This document shows positions 1 to 8,507 of a DNA stretch of 58,182 bases, in pieces. Position 1 is the first letter of the stretch, and each line of letters begins with the position of its first letter. Made by a program: the position numbers and the translations under genes. Under the pieces are notes generated by a model that did no database searches, was not told the origin of the DNA, and saw nothing but the letters and a program-made list of their open reading frames with translations. Source of the stretch: Alistipes sp. (GTDB lineage Bacteria > Bacteroidota > Bacteroidia > Bacteroidales > Rikenellaceae); contig JAFLRT010000004.1 of NCBI GenBank assembly GCA_022511295.1, positions 1 to 58,182 of the forward strand, given 5' to 3'.

Positions 1-85
1 CAAGATTTAAAGGGATATTTCCGAAACATTTTGTAAAACAAATGCCCTCAAATAGCGATTCCAGAGGGGGTACGGACACAAAAAA

Positions 86-111
86 AGAGATTACGTGATT
101 CCGTAACCTCT
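86..111 (-). terminator. Terminator of tRNA-Thr
   Basis: A 10-bp stem with one mismatch (arms 86-95 and 102-111, 6-nt loop) is followed on the minus strand by a run of T residues (A-run 80-86 on the plus strand). It lies just downstream of the tRNA gene. To its left, bases 1-79 hold nothing I can identify. Confidence 0.7.
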
Positions 112-121
112 TGATTCAGAG

Positions 122-193
<72 letters not shown>

Positions 194-213
194 AACTAAC
201 CTCTAAAGCGTTG

Positions 214-245
214 CAAAAATAGACAACAAAAATGAATTGTCCAAA
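214..245 (-). promoter_or_regulatory. Promoter of tRNA-Thr
   Basis: On the minus strand TTTG (242-245) is followed after exactly 20 bp by TATTTTTG (214-221). This matches the Bacteroidota -33/-7 promoter pattern. The -7 box ends about 20 bp before the mature tRNA 5' end. Confidence 0.75.
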
Positions 246-317
246 AAAATATGCCCTTTTTATGAAAAGTTTTTGCGAAATAATTTGTACCTTTACTCTC
301 GAAATTTCTACAAACAG

Positions 318-1268
318 ATGAAAAGAATCCTCATAATTGGTGCCGGAGGCCAAATTGGCTCCGAACTAACTCCTTATCTTCGCAGTATTTACGGCGCGGA
401 CAACGTCGTGGCAACAGACCTGCGTGAATGTCCATCTCTTGCTCAAAACGGCCCTTTCGAGACCCTTGACGCCCTCGACGCACAAGCCCTCGACGCCGTT
501 GTACGGAGATATAATATAGACTCTGTATTCAATCTCGTGGCACTGCTCTCGGCCGTCGGCGAACGCAACCCGCAACTCGCATGGCAAATCAATATGGGCG
601 CACTTATGAACTGCCTCGAGGTGGCACGCCAACACAAATGCGCTCTCTTTACGCCGAGTTCGATAGGCGCCTTCGGCAACAGCGCACCCAAAAACAAAAC
701 GCCGCAGGATACCGTGATGCAGCCATCTACGATATACGGTGTATGCAAGGTAACAGGCGAACTCTTAAGCAACTACTACGCCGTAAGATACGGCATCGAC
801 ACGCGCTCCGTGCGTTTCCCGGGTATAATATCCAACGTGGCACTCCCGGGCGGCGGAACGACCGACTATGCAGTAGAGATATTCTACGAGGCTGTGAAAT
901 CCGGAAAGTACACATGCGCCGTGCCGCACGACGTCTATATGGATATGATATATATGCCTGACGCCCTTCGTGCATGCGTGGAACTGATGGAGGCCGACCC
1001 GACAAAACTCGTACACCGCAACAGTTTCAACATAGCCTCGATGAGTTTCACACCCGATATCCTCGCGGCAGAGATTAGACGCCATATCCCTGACTTTGCA
1101 ATCGACTTCGACATAGACCCCGTGAAAGAACAAATCGCACGCAGCTGGCCCGATATGCTTGACGATACGTGCGCACGCGAGGAGTGGGGCTGGAAACCCG
1201 AATGGGACCTTTCGCGGATGACATCCGATATGCTCTCGGTCCTCTCGCAACGCCTTGATAACAAGTAG
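318..1268 (+). CDS. tdh: L-threonine 3-dehydrogenase, epimerase type
   Basis: A 316-residue extended short-chain dehydrogenase. The N-terminal Rossmann motif GAGGQIG (residues 8-14) binds NAD, and the catalytic pair is Tyr140-x-x-x-Lys144 in YGVCK. The SVFNLVALLSAVGE and RFPGIIS stretches are typical of the UDP-galactose-epimerase-like threonine dehydrogenases, which oxidise L-threonine to 2-amino-3-ketobutyrate in threonine breakdown. No 2-amino-3-ketobutyrate lyase gene lies in the window. The frame stays open upstream to 237, but the ATG at 318 gives the normal family N-terminus, and a TACCTTTA -7-like box at 288-295 would put the transcript start after 237. A related sugar-nucleotide epimerase is the alternative, judged less likely. 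Confidence 0.85.
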   Translation: MKRILIIGAGGQIGSELTPYLRSIYGADNVVATDLRECPSLAQNGPFETLDALDAQALDAVVRRYNIDSVFNLVALLSAVGERNPQLAWQINMGALMNCLEVARQHKCALFTPSSIGAFGNSAPKNKTPQDTVMQPSTIYGVCKVTGELLSNYYAVRYGIDTRSVRFPGIISNVALPGGGTTDYAVEIFYEAVKSGKYTCAVPHDVYMDMIYMPDALRACVELMEADPTKLVHRNSFNIASMSFTPDILAAEIRRHIPDFAIDFDIDPVKEQIARSWPDMLDDTCAREEWGWKPEWDLSRMTSDMLSVLSQRLDNK

Positions 1269-1302
1269 GCAACGAACAGACCTGCCTGCAATACAATACA
1301 AG

Positions 1303-1336
1303 AAGACGACCGAGGCAAAAGCCTCGGTCGTCTTTT
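1303..1336. terminator. Bidirectional terminator
   Basis: A perfect 14-bp stem (1303-1316 with 1321-1334) around an AAAA loop, with a short T-run, lies between the convergent threonine dehydrogenase and lumazine-synthase-like genes. It can serve both strands. Confidence 0.85.
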
Positions 1337-1352
1337 AGTGTTATGACCCACT

Positions 1353-1808
1353 TTAATTGATTGTCTTGCGGTCGGGATGCGCTGTAGCCTCGGACTCTAT
1401 CTCCATGCTCTCCTGCAACGACAGAATATCTGCGGCATTGTTGTGAACGGAGTCGTAGTTATGCGGATTCCCTATGATGACCGGCATATTCCACTGTATC
1501 TGGAGGTCTGTTACGCTGCTGTGTATGTAATCGGGCAGCGACTCCTCATAGGAAAGCACTATAACGGCATCGACATCGGTATACTCGGCAAAGAACAGAA
1601 CCCCGATGGGTATATCTGCCGTCGAAGGCACTTTGCGTATCTTGATATTCTGCTCCAGACATCCCGCTGCCGAGAGGTTGCGTATGACCGTCGATACGAC
1701 CTGCACATCCGTCTCGCTGCTGCCTGCCGACAATATGCCGAGCTGTTTGTCGGCCATCGACACGCGCTCGGTGTCGAGCAGCGACTCTCTGAAAGCTCTT
1801 TTGCGCAT
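1353..1808 (-). CDS. Degenerate lumazine synthase-like protein
   Basis: A 151-residue protein. Its length, predicted fold pattern and place after a TPR gene next to recF match ribH (6,7-dimethyl-8-ribityllumazine synthase, riboflavin pathway) of Bacteroidota. The match is weak where it matters. The family motif VPGAxELP is seen as VPSTADIP. The substrate loop GTVIRGGTAHFEYV, which carries the catalytic His, is replaced by LSYEESLPDYIHSS. IPVAFG is seen as MPVIIG. The phosphate-binding and catalytic positions therefore look lost while the reading frame is intact. It is either a strongly diverged enzyme or a shell-like relative with another role. The start could instead be the Met at 1757. No strong ribosome binding site decides it. 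The family call is my alignment by eye. Confidence 0.55.
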   Translation of the reverse strand: MRKRAFRESLLDTERVSMADKQLGILSAGSSETDVQVVSTVIRNLSAAGCLEQNIKIRKVPSTADIPIGVLFFAEYTDVDAVIVLSYEESLPDYIHSSVTDLQIQWNMPVIIGNPHNYDSVHNNAADILSLQESMEIESEATAHPDRKTIN

Positions 1809-1837
1809 GGTGCTGATTCGTTACCGTCGCGCAAACG

Positions 1838-2533
1838 CTATTTTGTCTGGCTCAATACGCCGAGTCGCTTCTGCGCATCTGTCTCCAAAGCCGATTCGGG
1901 ATAAGAGGTGAGAATCTGCTCGTAAAGCTCTTTAGCCTCATCGGTGCTGCCCAACTTCTCGTGTACAAGAGCCTTCTTATACATATAGAGGGGTGCGAAA
2001 TACTCATTGTTGGAAGCCTTTATCGCCTTTTCGTAGAGGTTCAGAGCCGTATTGTAATCGCCCTTGTCTACTGCGATATCACCCTGCAAACCATAGCACT
2101 GTGCATTGATAATCTGTCCGGGCAGAGACCTTTTCGCAACGCTTCTGTACTTGGAGAGGTAGAGAGCGGCGTTGTCCGAATCGCCTGTCTTCAGATAGCA
2201 TACACCTGCATAATAATTTGCGAGATTGCCGTATTTTGTTCCGCCGTAAGTGTCTGCCACTTCAAGGAATCCGGCGCTGTTCTCGTCGCCGTTGAGAGCC
2301 AGCTCATATTGTCCCTGATCGAAATAGTATTGCGGCTCGAACATCATATCGGCTGCTTTGTCCTCGCGGGGGTCGAGATAGAGGTACTTGAAGGCGAATA
2401 CTGCGCACACAACGACACAGAGGGTGGCGAGAATCCACATTATTACCTTGTTGTTGTTCTCGAAGAAAGATTCTGTTTTGCTAACGGTCTCTGTTGCAAC
2501 CGTTTCCTGTTGCTTTGCATTCTGTTTTGCCAT
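1838..2533 (-). CDS. Membrane-anchored tetratricopeptide repeat protein
   Basis: A 231-residue protein. It has a charged Gln/Glu/Lys-rich N-terminal arm, one membrane segment at about residues 30-48 (VIMWILATLCVVVCAVFAF) and a C-terminal part of TPR-like helical pairs ending near LTSYPESALETDAQKRL. The layout (cytoplasmic tail, one helix, repeats outside) resembles the YfgM/TolA-type TPR proteins found beside recF in Bacteroidota, where the partner is unknown. The lumazine-synthase-like gene follows after about 30 bp, so the two are probably one transcript from the -7 box at 2579-2586. Confidence 0.75.
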   Translation of the reverse strand: MAKQNAKQQETVATETVSKTESFFENNNKVIMWILATLCVVVCAVFAFKYLYLDPREDKAADMMFEPQYYFDQGQYELALNGDENSAGFLEVADTYGGTKYGNLANYYAGVCYLKTGDSDNAALYLSKYRSVAKRSLPGQIINAQCYGLQGDIAVDKGDYNTALNLYEKAIKASNNEYFAPLYMYKKALVHEKLGSTDEAKELYEQILTSYPESALETDAQKRLGVLSQTK

Positions 2534-2578
2534 AGAGCGGTTATATGTTTACTTATTATTAATTTTCGGTTCAAGAGA

Positions 2579-2586
2579 CAAAAATA
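2579..2586 (-). promoter_or_regulatory. -7 box of the TPR/ribH-like operon
   Basis: TATTTTTG on the minus strand, about 46 bp before the TPR start codon. A matching -33 element is not clear. It is divergent from the recF promoter. Confidence 0.45.
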
Positions 2587-2633
2587 CAATTTTTTATACA
2601 ATATTCCCATTTGCCGGCTCTTTTTTTTCAAAA

Positions 2634-2665
2634 GTTGGGAACTTGACGGGAATTTTGTAACTTTG
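2634..2665 (+). promoter_or_regulatory. recF promoter
   Basis: GTTG (2634-2637), then 20 bp, then TAACTTTG (2658-2665), a full match to the Bacteroidota -7 consensus. It places transcription start near 2672, only about 12 bp before ATG 2684. This rules out the long in-frame upstream extension that begins at 1961. Confidence 0.65.
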
Positions 2666-2683
2666 CGGAGGAGGAAAGCAACG

Positions 2684-3772
2684 ATGTATCTCAAGAGACT
2701 GTCGCTTATAAATTTCAAAAATATCGCCCGTGTCGAGATAGATATGGGCGAGGGCATCAACTGCTTTACGGGTGATAACGGTGCCGGCAAAACCAATATC
2801 GTGGACGGAATATATCTGCTCTCGGTCGGTAAGTCGGCGCTGGGGATGACCGACGGGCAGTGCGTAAGACATGGCGAGAATTTCTATGTTGCCGACGGAG
2901 AGTACTGCTCCGATGATGGCGGTCGTGAGCAGATTGTATGCTCTTTTATGCGCGGCTCGGGTAAAACGCTCAAGCGCAACGGCAAACTCTACGAGCGTCT
3001 TGCTGACCATGTGGGACTTGTTCCGGCAGTTATCGTAGCACCTTCCGATACGGTACTCATAAGCGATGCTGCCGACGAGCGCCGCCGTTATATAAACGCT
3101 TTCGTATCGCAGTTCGACCGTGCATATCTCGAGGCGCTTATAAGATACAATGCCGTCCTTGCCGAGCGCAACCGATTCCTGAAAACATCATGCGATGAGT
3201 CGATGCTCGAGGTCTACGACGCACAACTTATAACACACGGAGAGGTGATACACAAGCGCCGTCAAGGAGTTGTGGAGCGTTTGCAACCGGTTGTGAGCCG
3301 GTATTATGCCGAACTGTCGGGCGGTGGCGAGCAGGTGCAACTCACGTATCGTTCCGAACTTAATGATATGCCGTTTGCGGAGGTGTTGCAGCGCTCGCGC
3401 GAGAAAGATATTGTCAATCAGTTTACCACAAGCGGTCTGCACCGCGATGATGTGGTGTTTACCATAGACGGTATGCCGCTGCGCAAATTCGGTTCGCAGG
3501 GGCAGCAGAAATCATTCCTTATAGCGTTGAAACTGGCGCAGTATTCGGTTATCTCCGAGATGCGCGGCGAGAGACCCATACTGCTGCTCGACGATGTGTG
3601 CGACAAACTCGACGAGCAGCGCGTGCAGCGTCTGATGCGTCTTGTGTCGGGCGAGAGATTCGGACAGATAGTAATCACTGACTGCAATGAGCCGCGTCTG
3701 CGCTCACTTTTAGAGGGTGCCGGCTGTCCGTTCAGACTTTTTGCAGTTGAAAACGGAGGGGTAGCGATATGA
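2684..3772 (+). CDS. recF: DNA replication and repair protein RecF
   Basis: A 362-residue SMC-like ATPase that loads RecA at gaps with RecO and RecR. The N-terminus carries LxNFKN and the Walker A motif GDNGAGKT (residues 30-37). The ABC signature region FGSQGQQKSFLIALKLA and Walker B PILLLDDVCDKLD lie in the last quarter, followed by the D-loop and the switch region IVITDCNE. Length is normal for the family. ATG 2684 is preceded by GGAGGA and by the promoter ending at 2665. The last four bases overlap the next start (ATGA), so recF and the DciA-like gene are translationally coupled. Confidence 0.95.
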   Translation: MYLKRLSLINFKNIARVEIDMGEGINCFTGDNGAGKTNIVDGIYLLSVGKSALGMTDGQCVRHGENFYVADGEYCSDDGGREQIVCSFMRGSGKTLKRNGKLYERLADHVGLVPAVIVAPSDTVLISDAADERRRYINAFVSQFDRAYLEALIRYNAVLAERNRFLKTSCDESMLEVYDAQLITHGEVIHKRRQGVVERLQPVVSRYYAELSGGGEQVQLTYRSELNDMPFAEVLQRSREKDIVNQFTTSGLHRDDVVFTIDGMPLRKFGSQGQQKSFLIALKLAQYSVISEMRGERPILLLDDVCDKLDEQRVQRLMRLVSGERFGQIVITDCNEPRLRSLLEGAGCPFRLFAVENGGVAI

Positions 3773-4059
3773 GAAGGACCGAACCGCAGACCATAGGGGC
3801 GCTCTTCGATGAGTTTTTCCGTACGCCCGATATAGCGGCAAAGGTTGCCGAGGGGTGTCTGCCCGATACGTGGCGAGATGTTGTCGGCAACCGTATCGCC
3901 GAGCAGACAACACGGATAAGGCTCGAGCGCGGCACTCTCTTCGTACACGTGCAGTCGGGTGTGGTGCGCAGCGAACTTATGTTGCGGCGTGCAGCCCTGC
4001 GTGATGCTCTGAATGCCCGCTCGCGGGTGCCGTTAGTGAAGAACGTAATCGTAAAGTGA
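3769..4059 (+). CDS. DUF721/DciA-like protein
   Basis: A 96-residue protein of the DUF721 family (WRDVVGNRIAEQTTRIRLERG, then a short beta region with VHVQSGVVRSEL). DciA members of this family load the replicative helicase in bacteria without DnaC. Bacteroidota carry this short form right after recF, and here it overlaps recF by 4 bp. A replication role is inferred from the family. The sequence alone shows only the KH-like core. Confidence 0.75.
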   Translation: MRRTEPQTIGALFDEFFRTPDIAAKVAEGCLPDTWRDVVGNRIAEQTTRIRLERGTLFVHVQSGVVRSELMLRRAALRDALNARSRVPLVKNVIVK

Positions 4060-4080
4060 GAATAAGGGTAATGATGCCAA

Positions 4081-4121
4081 AAATAAAAGATATCGTTCCG
4101 ACGGAACGATATCTTTTATTT
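4081..4121. terminator. Bidirectional terminator, 19-bp stem
   Basis: A perfect 19-bp inverted repeat (4081-4099 with 4103-4121, 3-nt loop) with A/T tracts at both outer ends lies between the converging DciA-like and aspartokinase genes. Confidence 0.9.
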
Positions 4122-4140
4122 TACAGTTGCATCGCCGGCA

Positions 4141-5394
4141 TTATCCCTTGCGTACTATGCGCAGTGTCGATTGTGTAGCCTGACGCAGAATTACATTGTC
4201 GCCAAAAGCATATTTGTTATACAGTTCTCCGGTGAAGCCCCGTATTGTAAGCAGTTCCATATTCTCCATATGCAGTACATCGAATCCATCGTTGCGCAGA
4301 GCCGTCATAGCCTGCTCGAGATGCCATGACGAGTCGATGCAAATACTCAGATTTACAGCCGAGTTGTTAATCAGACGACACTTAAGACGATACTTTGCCA
4401 GCAGCGAGAATATCTCGTCGAAACGCTCCTCAAGCACAAACGAGAAGTCGCGCGGACGTATGTTCAGCACAACCATATCGCGCTTGAGAATCAGAATCGG
4501 TATGTTCACCCTGTTGGCCGTAGCGCGTATGACGGTGCCGGCCTTGCGTTTGTCGCCGAAGGGACGCACATAGAGCGGGATATTCTTGTTCTGAAGGGGT
4601 TTGATGGTCTTGGGGTGGATAATCTGTGCGCCGCTGTAAGCCAACTCTATGGCATCTAAATAACTTAACTCATCGAGTTTGCGAGCCTCGGGGAATATCT
4701 TCGGGTCGGCATTCAGCACGCCGTCTACATCCTTCCATACCGACATCGACTCCGCATCGAGAATATATGCGACAACGGCTGCCGAATAATCAGAGCCTTC
4801 GCGTCCGAGCGTTGTCGTCGTTCCGTCGGGTGCGGCGCCGATGAAGCCCTGACCGATGAAGACCCTCTGCGAAGCGCCCTCCACAGCACCGCGAAGGGGA
4901 GCCGTCGAGGCCTCGAGGTCTACACCGGCGTCTTTGTGGCGCTGCTGCGTCATCATGCACTTGCGCATATCTATCCACTTGTTCTCGACGCCCGAATTGT
5001 TCAGATAGTCCGATATTATCAGCGTCGATACCAACTCGCCATAGGCTACCGTGCGGTCGTACCACGCCTCGGCATCTTCCGTGCGGTATCCTCCCGCTTT
5101 GACCAACGACTCCAGTTCGTCGAACAGAGCCTCTACGGCCTCTATTGTGTGGTGCTGGTGGTAGAGGTTGTCTATAATATTTGCGTGGTATTCGCGCAGA
5201 GAGGCTATCGTCTCGAGCGAGAGTGCTGTATCGCTGCGCTGTATACCCTCAAAAACCTTCTCCAGGGCATTGGTAGTCTTGCCCATAGCCGATACAATCA
5301 CGAACAAATCCTGCTCGCCGCTCACTATCGAGCGCAGATTTCTCACTCCGTCGGCATCCTTTACCGATGCACCTCCGAATTTGTAAACTTTCAT
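4141..5394 (-). CDS. lysC: Aspartate kinase
   Basis: A 417-residue monofunctional aspartokinase that phosphorylates L-aspartate at the entry of the lysine/diaminopimelate, threonine and methionine pathways. KFGGAS is at residues 5-10. The GREGSDYSAA nucleotide loop and the VWKDVDGVLNADP segment follow in order. The C-terminal regulatory part (from about residue 300) has ACT-like features but is divergent, so the feedback effector cannot be read from sequence. It starts 7 bp after the prolyl oligopeptidase stop codon, so the two are probably cotranscribed. dapD of the same pathway lies close by on the opposite strand. Confidence 0.92.
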   Translation of the reverse strand: MKVYKFGGASVKDADGVRNLRSIVSGEQDLFVIVSAMGKTTNALEKVFEGIQRSDTALSLETIASLREYHANIIDNLYHQHHTIEAVEALFDELESLVKAGGYRTEDAEAWYDRTVAYGELVSTLIISDYLNNSGVENKWIDMRKCMMTQQRHKDAGVDLEASTAPLRGAVEGASQRVFIGQGFIGAAPDGTTTTLGREGSDYSAAVVAYILDAESMSVWKDVDGVLNADPKIFPEARKLDELSYLDAIELAYSGAQIIHPKTIKPLQNKNIPLYVRPFGDKRKAGTVIRATANRVNIPILILKRDMVVLNIRPRDFSFVLEERFDEIFSLLAKYRLKCRLINNSAVNLSICIDSSWHLEQAMTALRNDGFDVLHMENMELLTIRGFTGELYNKYAFGDNVILRQATQSTLRIVRKG

Positions 5395-5401
5395 CTCTCT
5401 G

Positions 5402-7540
5402 TTATTTATTGCTTACCGGCTTGCGGTATTTCGTATCAGTATTAAAGAACAAAAATGCGTACATATCGGCTGCCTCCTCGATACGCTTCGAGGTGGGTTT
5501 GCCTGCGCCGTGTCCGGCCTTGGTCTCGATGCGTATCAGCACGGGCGCCTTGCCTGCCTGTGCGTGCTGCATCTCGGCGGCGAACTTGAACGAGTGTGCC
5601 GGCACTACGCGGTCGTCGTGGTCGGCCGTCATTACGAGCGTCGCGGGATATTTCACCCCTTTGCGTATGTTGTGCAGCGGCGAATACTTATATAAATATT
5701 CGAACTGCTCGGCATTTTCGCTCGAACCGTACTCGACAACCCAGCCCCAGCCTATGGTGAACTTGTGGTAACGCAGCATATCCAAAACGCCCACAGCAGG
5801 CATACATACCGCATAGAGGTCGGGTCGCTGCACCTCGCAGGCACCTACCAGCAGACCTCCGTTGGAGCCGCCCGAAATGGCGAGTTTGCTGCTCGAGGTG
5901 TATTTGTGGTCTATAAGCCACTCTGCCGCCGCGATGAAGTCGTCGAATACATTCTGTTTGTTCTCGAGCATACCTCCGCGATGCCATGCCTCGCCATATT
6001 CATTGCCGCCGCGCAGCACGACCCATCCGAAGACGCCGCCCTGCTCCATAAACATTATCGACGTGGGGCTGAACGAAGGAGTCATATTTATCTGGAAACC
6101 GCCGTAACCATATAGATAGCACGGGTTCTTGCCGTTTAGTTTAAGCCCTTTCTTGTAGGATACGAACATCGGTACGCGCGTACCGTCCTTGCTCTCGAAG
6201 AATATCTGCTCGGTGGTGTAGTCATCGGGGTTGTAAGCCAACTCGGGTTTGAAGTAGAGTTGGGACTCGCCGCTCTCGACATCGAAACTGTAAATGGTCG
6301 AGGGGGATAAGAAGGTGGTTATCGAGTAGTATAGCACTTTGTCCTCTTTCTTGCCGCCGAAACCGTTCACGGTGCCTATACCCGGCAGTTCGACCTGACG
6401 TATCAGGTTGCCGTCAAAGTCAAACTGATAGACTTTGTTCTGCGCATCCTCCAGATATATTGCCGTCAGCACTCCGCCTGCCGAACCGACACCCTCCAGA
6501 AGAGACTCCTTCTCGGCGATTATAACCTCGCGCTTCGAGGGGTCGTTAAGGTCTACACGGACGAGGTTGTAGTTCGCGGCTCCCTCGTTTGTCATTACAT
6601 AGAGATAGTCGTTCTCGCACTCAACGATGCCGTATTCATGGTCGAAACCCGCGAAGAGGGTTCTGAACTCCTCTTCACCCGTGTGTTTGTAGAGCAACTC
6701 TATGCCCGACGTGCCTTCGGACGAAGTGATGAATATCCACTCTCCGTCATCGCTCTCCCAACCGCTGAGATAACGCAGCGGATGCTCCTCGTCGTGGTAG
6801 ATGAGTATATCATCGCTCTGCTCGGTGCCGATGCGGTGATACCATACCTTCTGAAATTCGTTCTTGGATGAATATACGTTCTGCGCGGGAGCATCGTATG
6901 CGCTGTAATAAAATCCCTTGCTGTCGTGCGACCATACGGCGCCCGAGAACTTCACCCACTCTATGCGGTCTGACAGCAGACGCTTTGTCTCGCTCTCCAT
7001 GACATTTATGACAACCCAGTCCGAGCCGGAAGCCGATGTGGCGTATGCGAAATATTTGCCGTCCTCCGAGAAAGACCTTGCCACTAACGCCACCGTACCG
7101 TCATCGGAGAGTGTGTTGGGGTCGAGGAATACCTCTGCTTTGCCTTGCGGCGTGCGGCGGCGGTATATTACCGACTGGTTCTGCAGTCCGTCGTTGCGTG
7201 TGAAATAGAGCCAGTCGCCCTTCTGCGCGGGTGCGCTCTCCTTGGGGTAATTCCATAATTCGGTGAGTCTGTCGCGTATATCATTGCGGAACGGTATCTT
7301 TGAGAGGTAGTCGGATGTAACCTCATTTTGTGCCTGCACCCACGATGCCGTTGCTTCGGAGTTATCATCCTCGAGCCAGCGGTAGGGGTCTGCAACGACA
7401 GTCCCGTGATAGTTGTCGGTGATGTTGCCGCGTTGTGTTTCCGGATATGGCAGATGTCTGTTTTTCATAGGATTGGAACTTTGTGCCGGCATCGTTGCTG
7501 CGAGTGCGGCAATGGCGAATGTAAATAAAGCCTTATTCAT
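5402..7540 (-). CDS. Prolyl oligopeptidase (family S9A), exported
   Basis: A 712-residue protein. An N-terminal signal sequence (MNKALFTFAIAALAA) precedes the S9A start YPETQRGN..YHGTVVADPYRWLED, a seven-bladed propeller and a C-terminal alpha/beta hydrolase domain. The catalytic Ser559 lies in SGGSNGG, the Asp in DHDDRVVP, and His677 in KAGHGAGKP. It cuts after proline in short peptides, probably in the periplasm. The frame is open to 7918, but the minus-strand -7 box TAACTTTG at 7571-7578 lies upstream of ATG 7540 and excludes the longer form. Aspartokinase follows 7 bp downstream. Confidence 0.93.
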   Translation of the reverse strand: MNKALFTFAIAALAATMPAQSSNPMKNRHLPYPETQRGNITDNYHGTVVADPYRWLEDDNSEATASWVQAQNEVTSDYLSKIPFRNDIRDRLTELWNYPKESAPAQKGDWLYFTRNDGLQNQSVIYRRRTPQGKAEVFLDPNTLSDDGTVALVARSFSEDGKYFAYATSASGSDWVVINVMESETKRLLSDRIEWVKFSGAVWSHDSKGFYYSAYDAPAQNVYSSKNEFQKVWYHRIGTEQSDDILIYHDEEHPLRYLSGWESDDGEWIFITSSEGTSGIELLYKHTGEEEFRTLFAGFDHEYGIVECENDYLYVMTNEGAANYNLVRVDLNDPSKREVIIAEKESLLEGVGSAGGVLTAIYLEDAQNKVYQFDFDGNLIRQVELPGIGTVNGFGGKKEDKVLYYSITTFLSPSTIYSFDVESGESQLYFKPELAYNPDDYTTEQIFFESKDGTRVPMFVSYKKGLKLNGKNPCYLYGYGGFQINMTPSFSPTSIMFMEQGGVFGWVVLRGGNEYGEAWHRGGMLENKQNVFDDFIAAAEWLIDHKYTSSSKLAISGGSNGGLLVGACEVQRPDLYAVCMPAVGVLDMLRYHKFTIGWGWVVEYGSSENAEQFEYLYKYSPLHNIRKGVKYPATLVMTADHDDRVVPAHSFKFAAEMQHAQAGKAPVLIRIETKAGHGAGKPTSKRIEEAADMYAFLFFNTDTKYRKPVSNK

Positions 7541-7570
7541 TGTAAGCGGTAGTTTGGTGTTAAATTTTGA

Positions 7571-7578
7571 CAAAGTTA
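7571..7578 (-). promoter_or_regulatory. -7 box of prolyl oligopeptidase
   Basis: TAACTTTG on the minus strand, about 31 bp before the start codon. Together with the dapD -7 box at 7622 it forms a compact divergent promoter region. Confidence 0.55.
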
Positions 7579-7621
7579 TGAAAAAGTTGAGAGATAGCAT
7601 ATTTTTACCGCGAAAAAACAC

Positions 7622-7629
7622 TACCTTTG
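7622..7629 (+). promoter_or_regulatory. -7 box of dapD
   Basis: TACCTTTG about 35 bp before the dapD ATG. It favours the start at 7665 over the upstream in-frame ATGs. Confidence 0.55.
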
Positions 7630-7664
7630 AGTCTCTTTTTGGAGCAGAAGAAAAGTCGAATATT

Positions 7665-8492
7665 ATGTACGAACAAGAAAAAGAAATTATAGAGAGGGCG
7701 TGGAACGAACGCGAACTTCTTGGAGATGAGGGTGTGCGGGAGACCGTGCGCCGTGTCGTCGATGCCGTAGACAAAGGTCTGCTGCGCACTGCCGAACCGG
7801 TGGATATCGACAACAGTCTGTGGCAGGTGAACGAGTGGGTCAAAAAGGCTGTCATAATGTACTTCCCCATACAGCAGATGCGTGTTATGCGCGGCGGCGA
7901 ACTGGAGTGGTACGACAAAATGGAACTTAAGCACGACTATCCGTCGCTGGGCGTGCGTGCCGTACCCCATGCCGTAGCCCGTTACGGCGCATATATCGCT
8001 CCGGGAGCAATTCTTATGCCTTCGTATGTGAATATAGGTGCGTATGTGGGCAGCGGAACGATGGTCGATACGTGGGCAACGGTCGGCTCATGCGCACAGA
8101 TAGGCAGTCATGTTCATCTGAGCGGCGGCGTGGGTATCGGCGGCGTGCTGGAACCCGTGCAGGCGGCTCCCGTCATTGTCGAGGATAACTGTTTCATAGG
8201 TTCCCGTGCGATAGTGGTCGAGGGTGCGCATATATGCCGCGAGGCTGTTCTCGGCTCGAATGTGGTTATAACCGGCTCGACACATATTATAGATGTTACG
8301 GGCGATGAACCGAAGGAGTACAAGGGCTATGTTCCTCCGCGCTCGGTGGTTATCCCGGGTTCCTATATGAAAAAGTTTCCGGCGGGCGAGTATGGCGTAA
8401 CGTGCGCTCTTATCATAGGCCGCCGCAAGGAGTCTACCGACAAAAAGACGTCTCTCAACGATGCGCTTCGTGATTTCGGCGTGTCGGTGTAG
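7665..8492 (+). CDS. dapD: Tetrahydrodipicolinate N-succinyltransferase
   Basis: A 275-residue enzyme that succinylates tetrahydrodipicolinate in the succinylase branch of diaminopimelate and lysine synthesis. A short helical N-domain is followed by a left-handed beta-helix of hexapeptide repeats. MVDTWATVGSCAQIG, HLSGGVGIGG and the SRAIVVEGA segment are characteristic of DapD. The frame is open upstream to 7413, but MYEQEKEII at 7665 is the family N-terminus and sits after the TACCTTTG box. birA begins 15 bp after the stop codon, suggesting one transcript. Confidence 0.93.
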   Translation: MYEQEKEIIERAWNERELLGDEGVRETVRRVVDAVDKGLLRTAEPVDIDNSLWQVNEWVKKAVIMYFPIQQMRVMRGGELEWYDKMELKHDYPSLGVRAVPHAVARYGAYIAPGAILMPSYVNIGAYVGSGTMVDTWATVGSCAQIGSHVHLSGGVGIGGVLEPVQAAPVIVEDNCFIGSRAIVVEGAHICREAVLGSNVVITGSTHIIDVTGDEPKEYKGYVPPRSVVIPGSYMKKFPAGEYGVTCALIIGRRKESTDKKTSLNDALRDFGVSV

Positions 8493-8507
8493 CACGAACG
8501 ACAAACT

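Noticed and set aside
1961..2683. In-frame extension of RecF by 241 residues
   Set aside because: It runs antisense to the TPR gene, and the promoter at 2634-2665 with a ribosome binding site before 2684 gives the normal RecF N-terminus.
7541..7918. In-frame N-terminal extension of prolyl oligopeptidase
   Set aside because: It lies upstream of the -7 box and inside the divergent dapD gene. The signal peptide begins at 7540.
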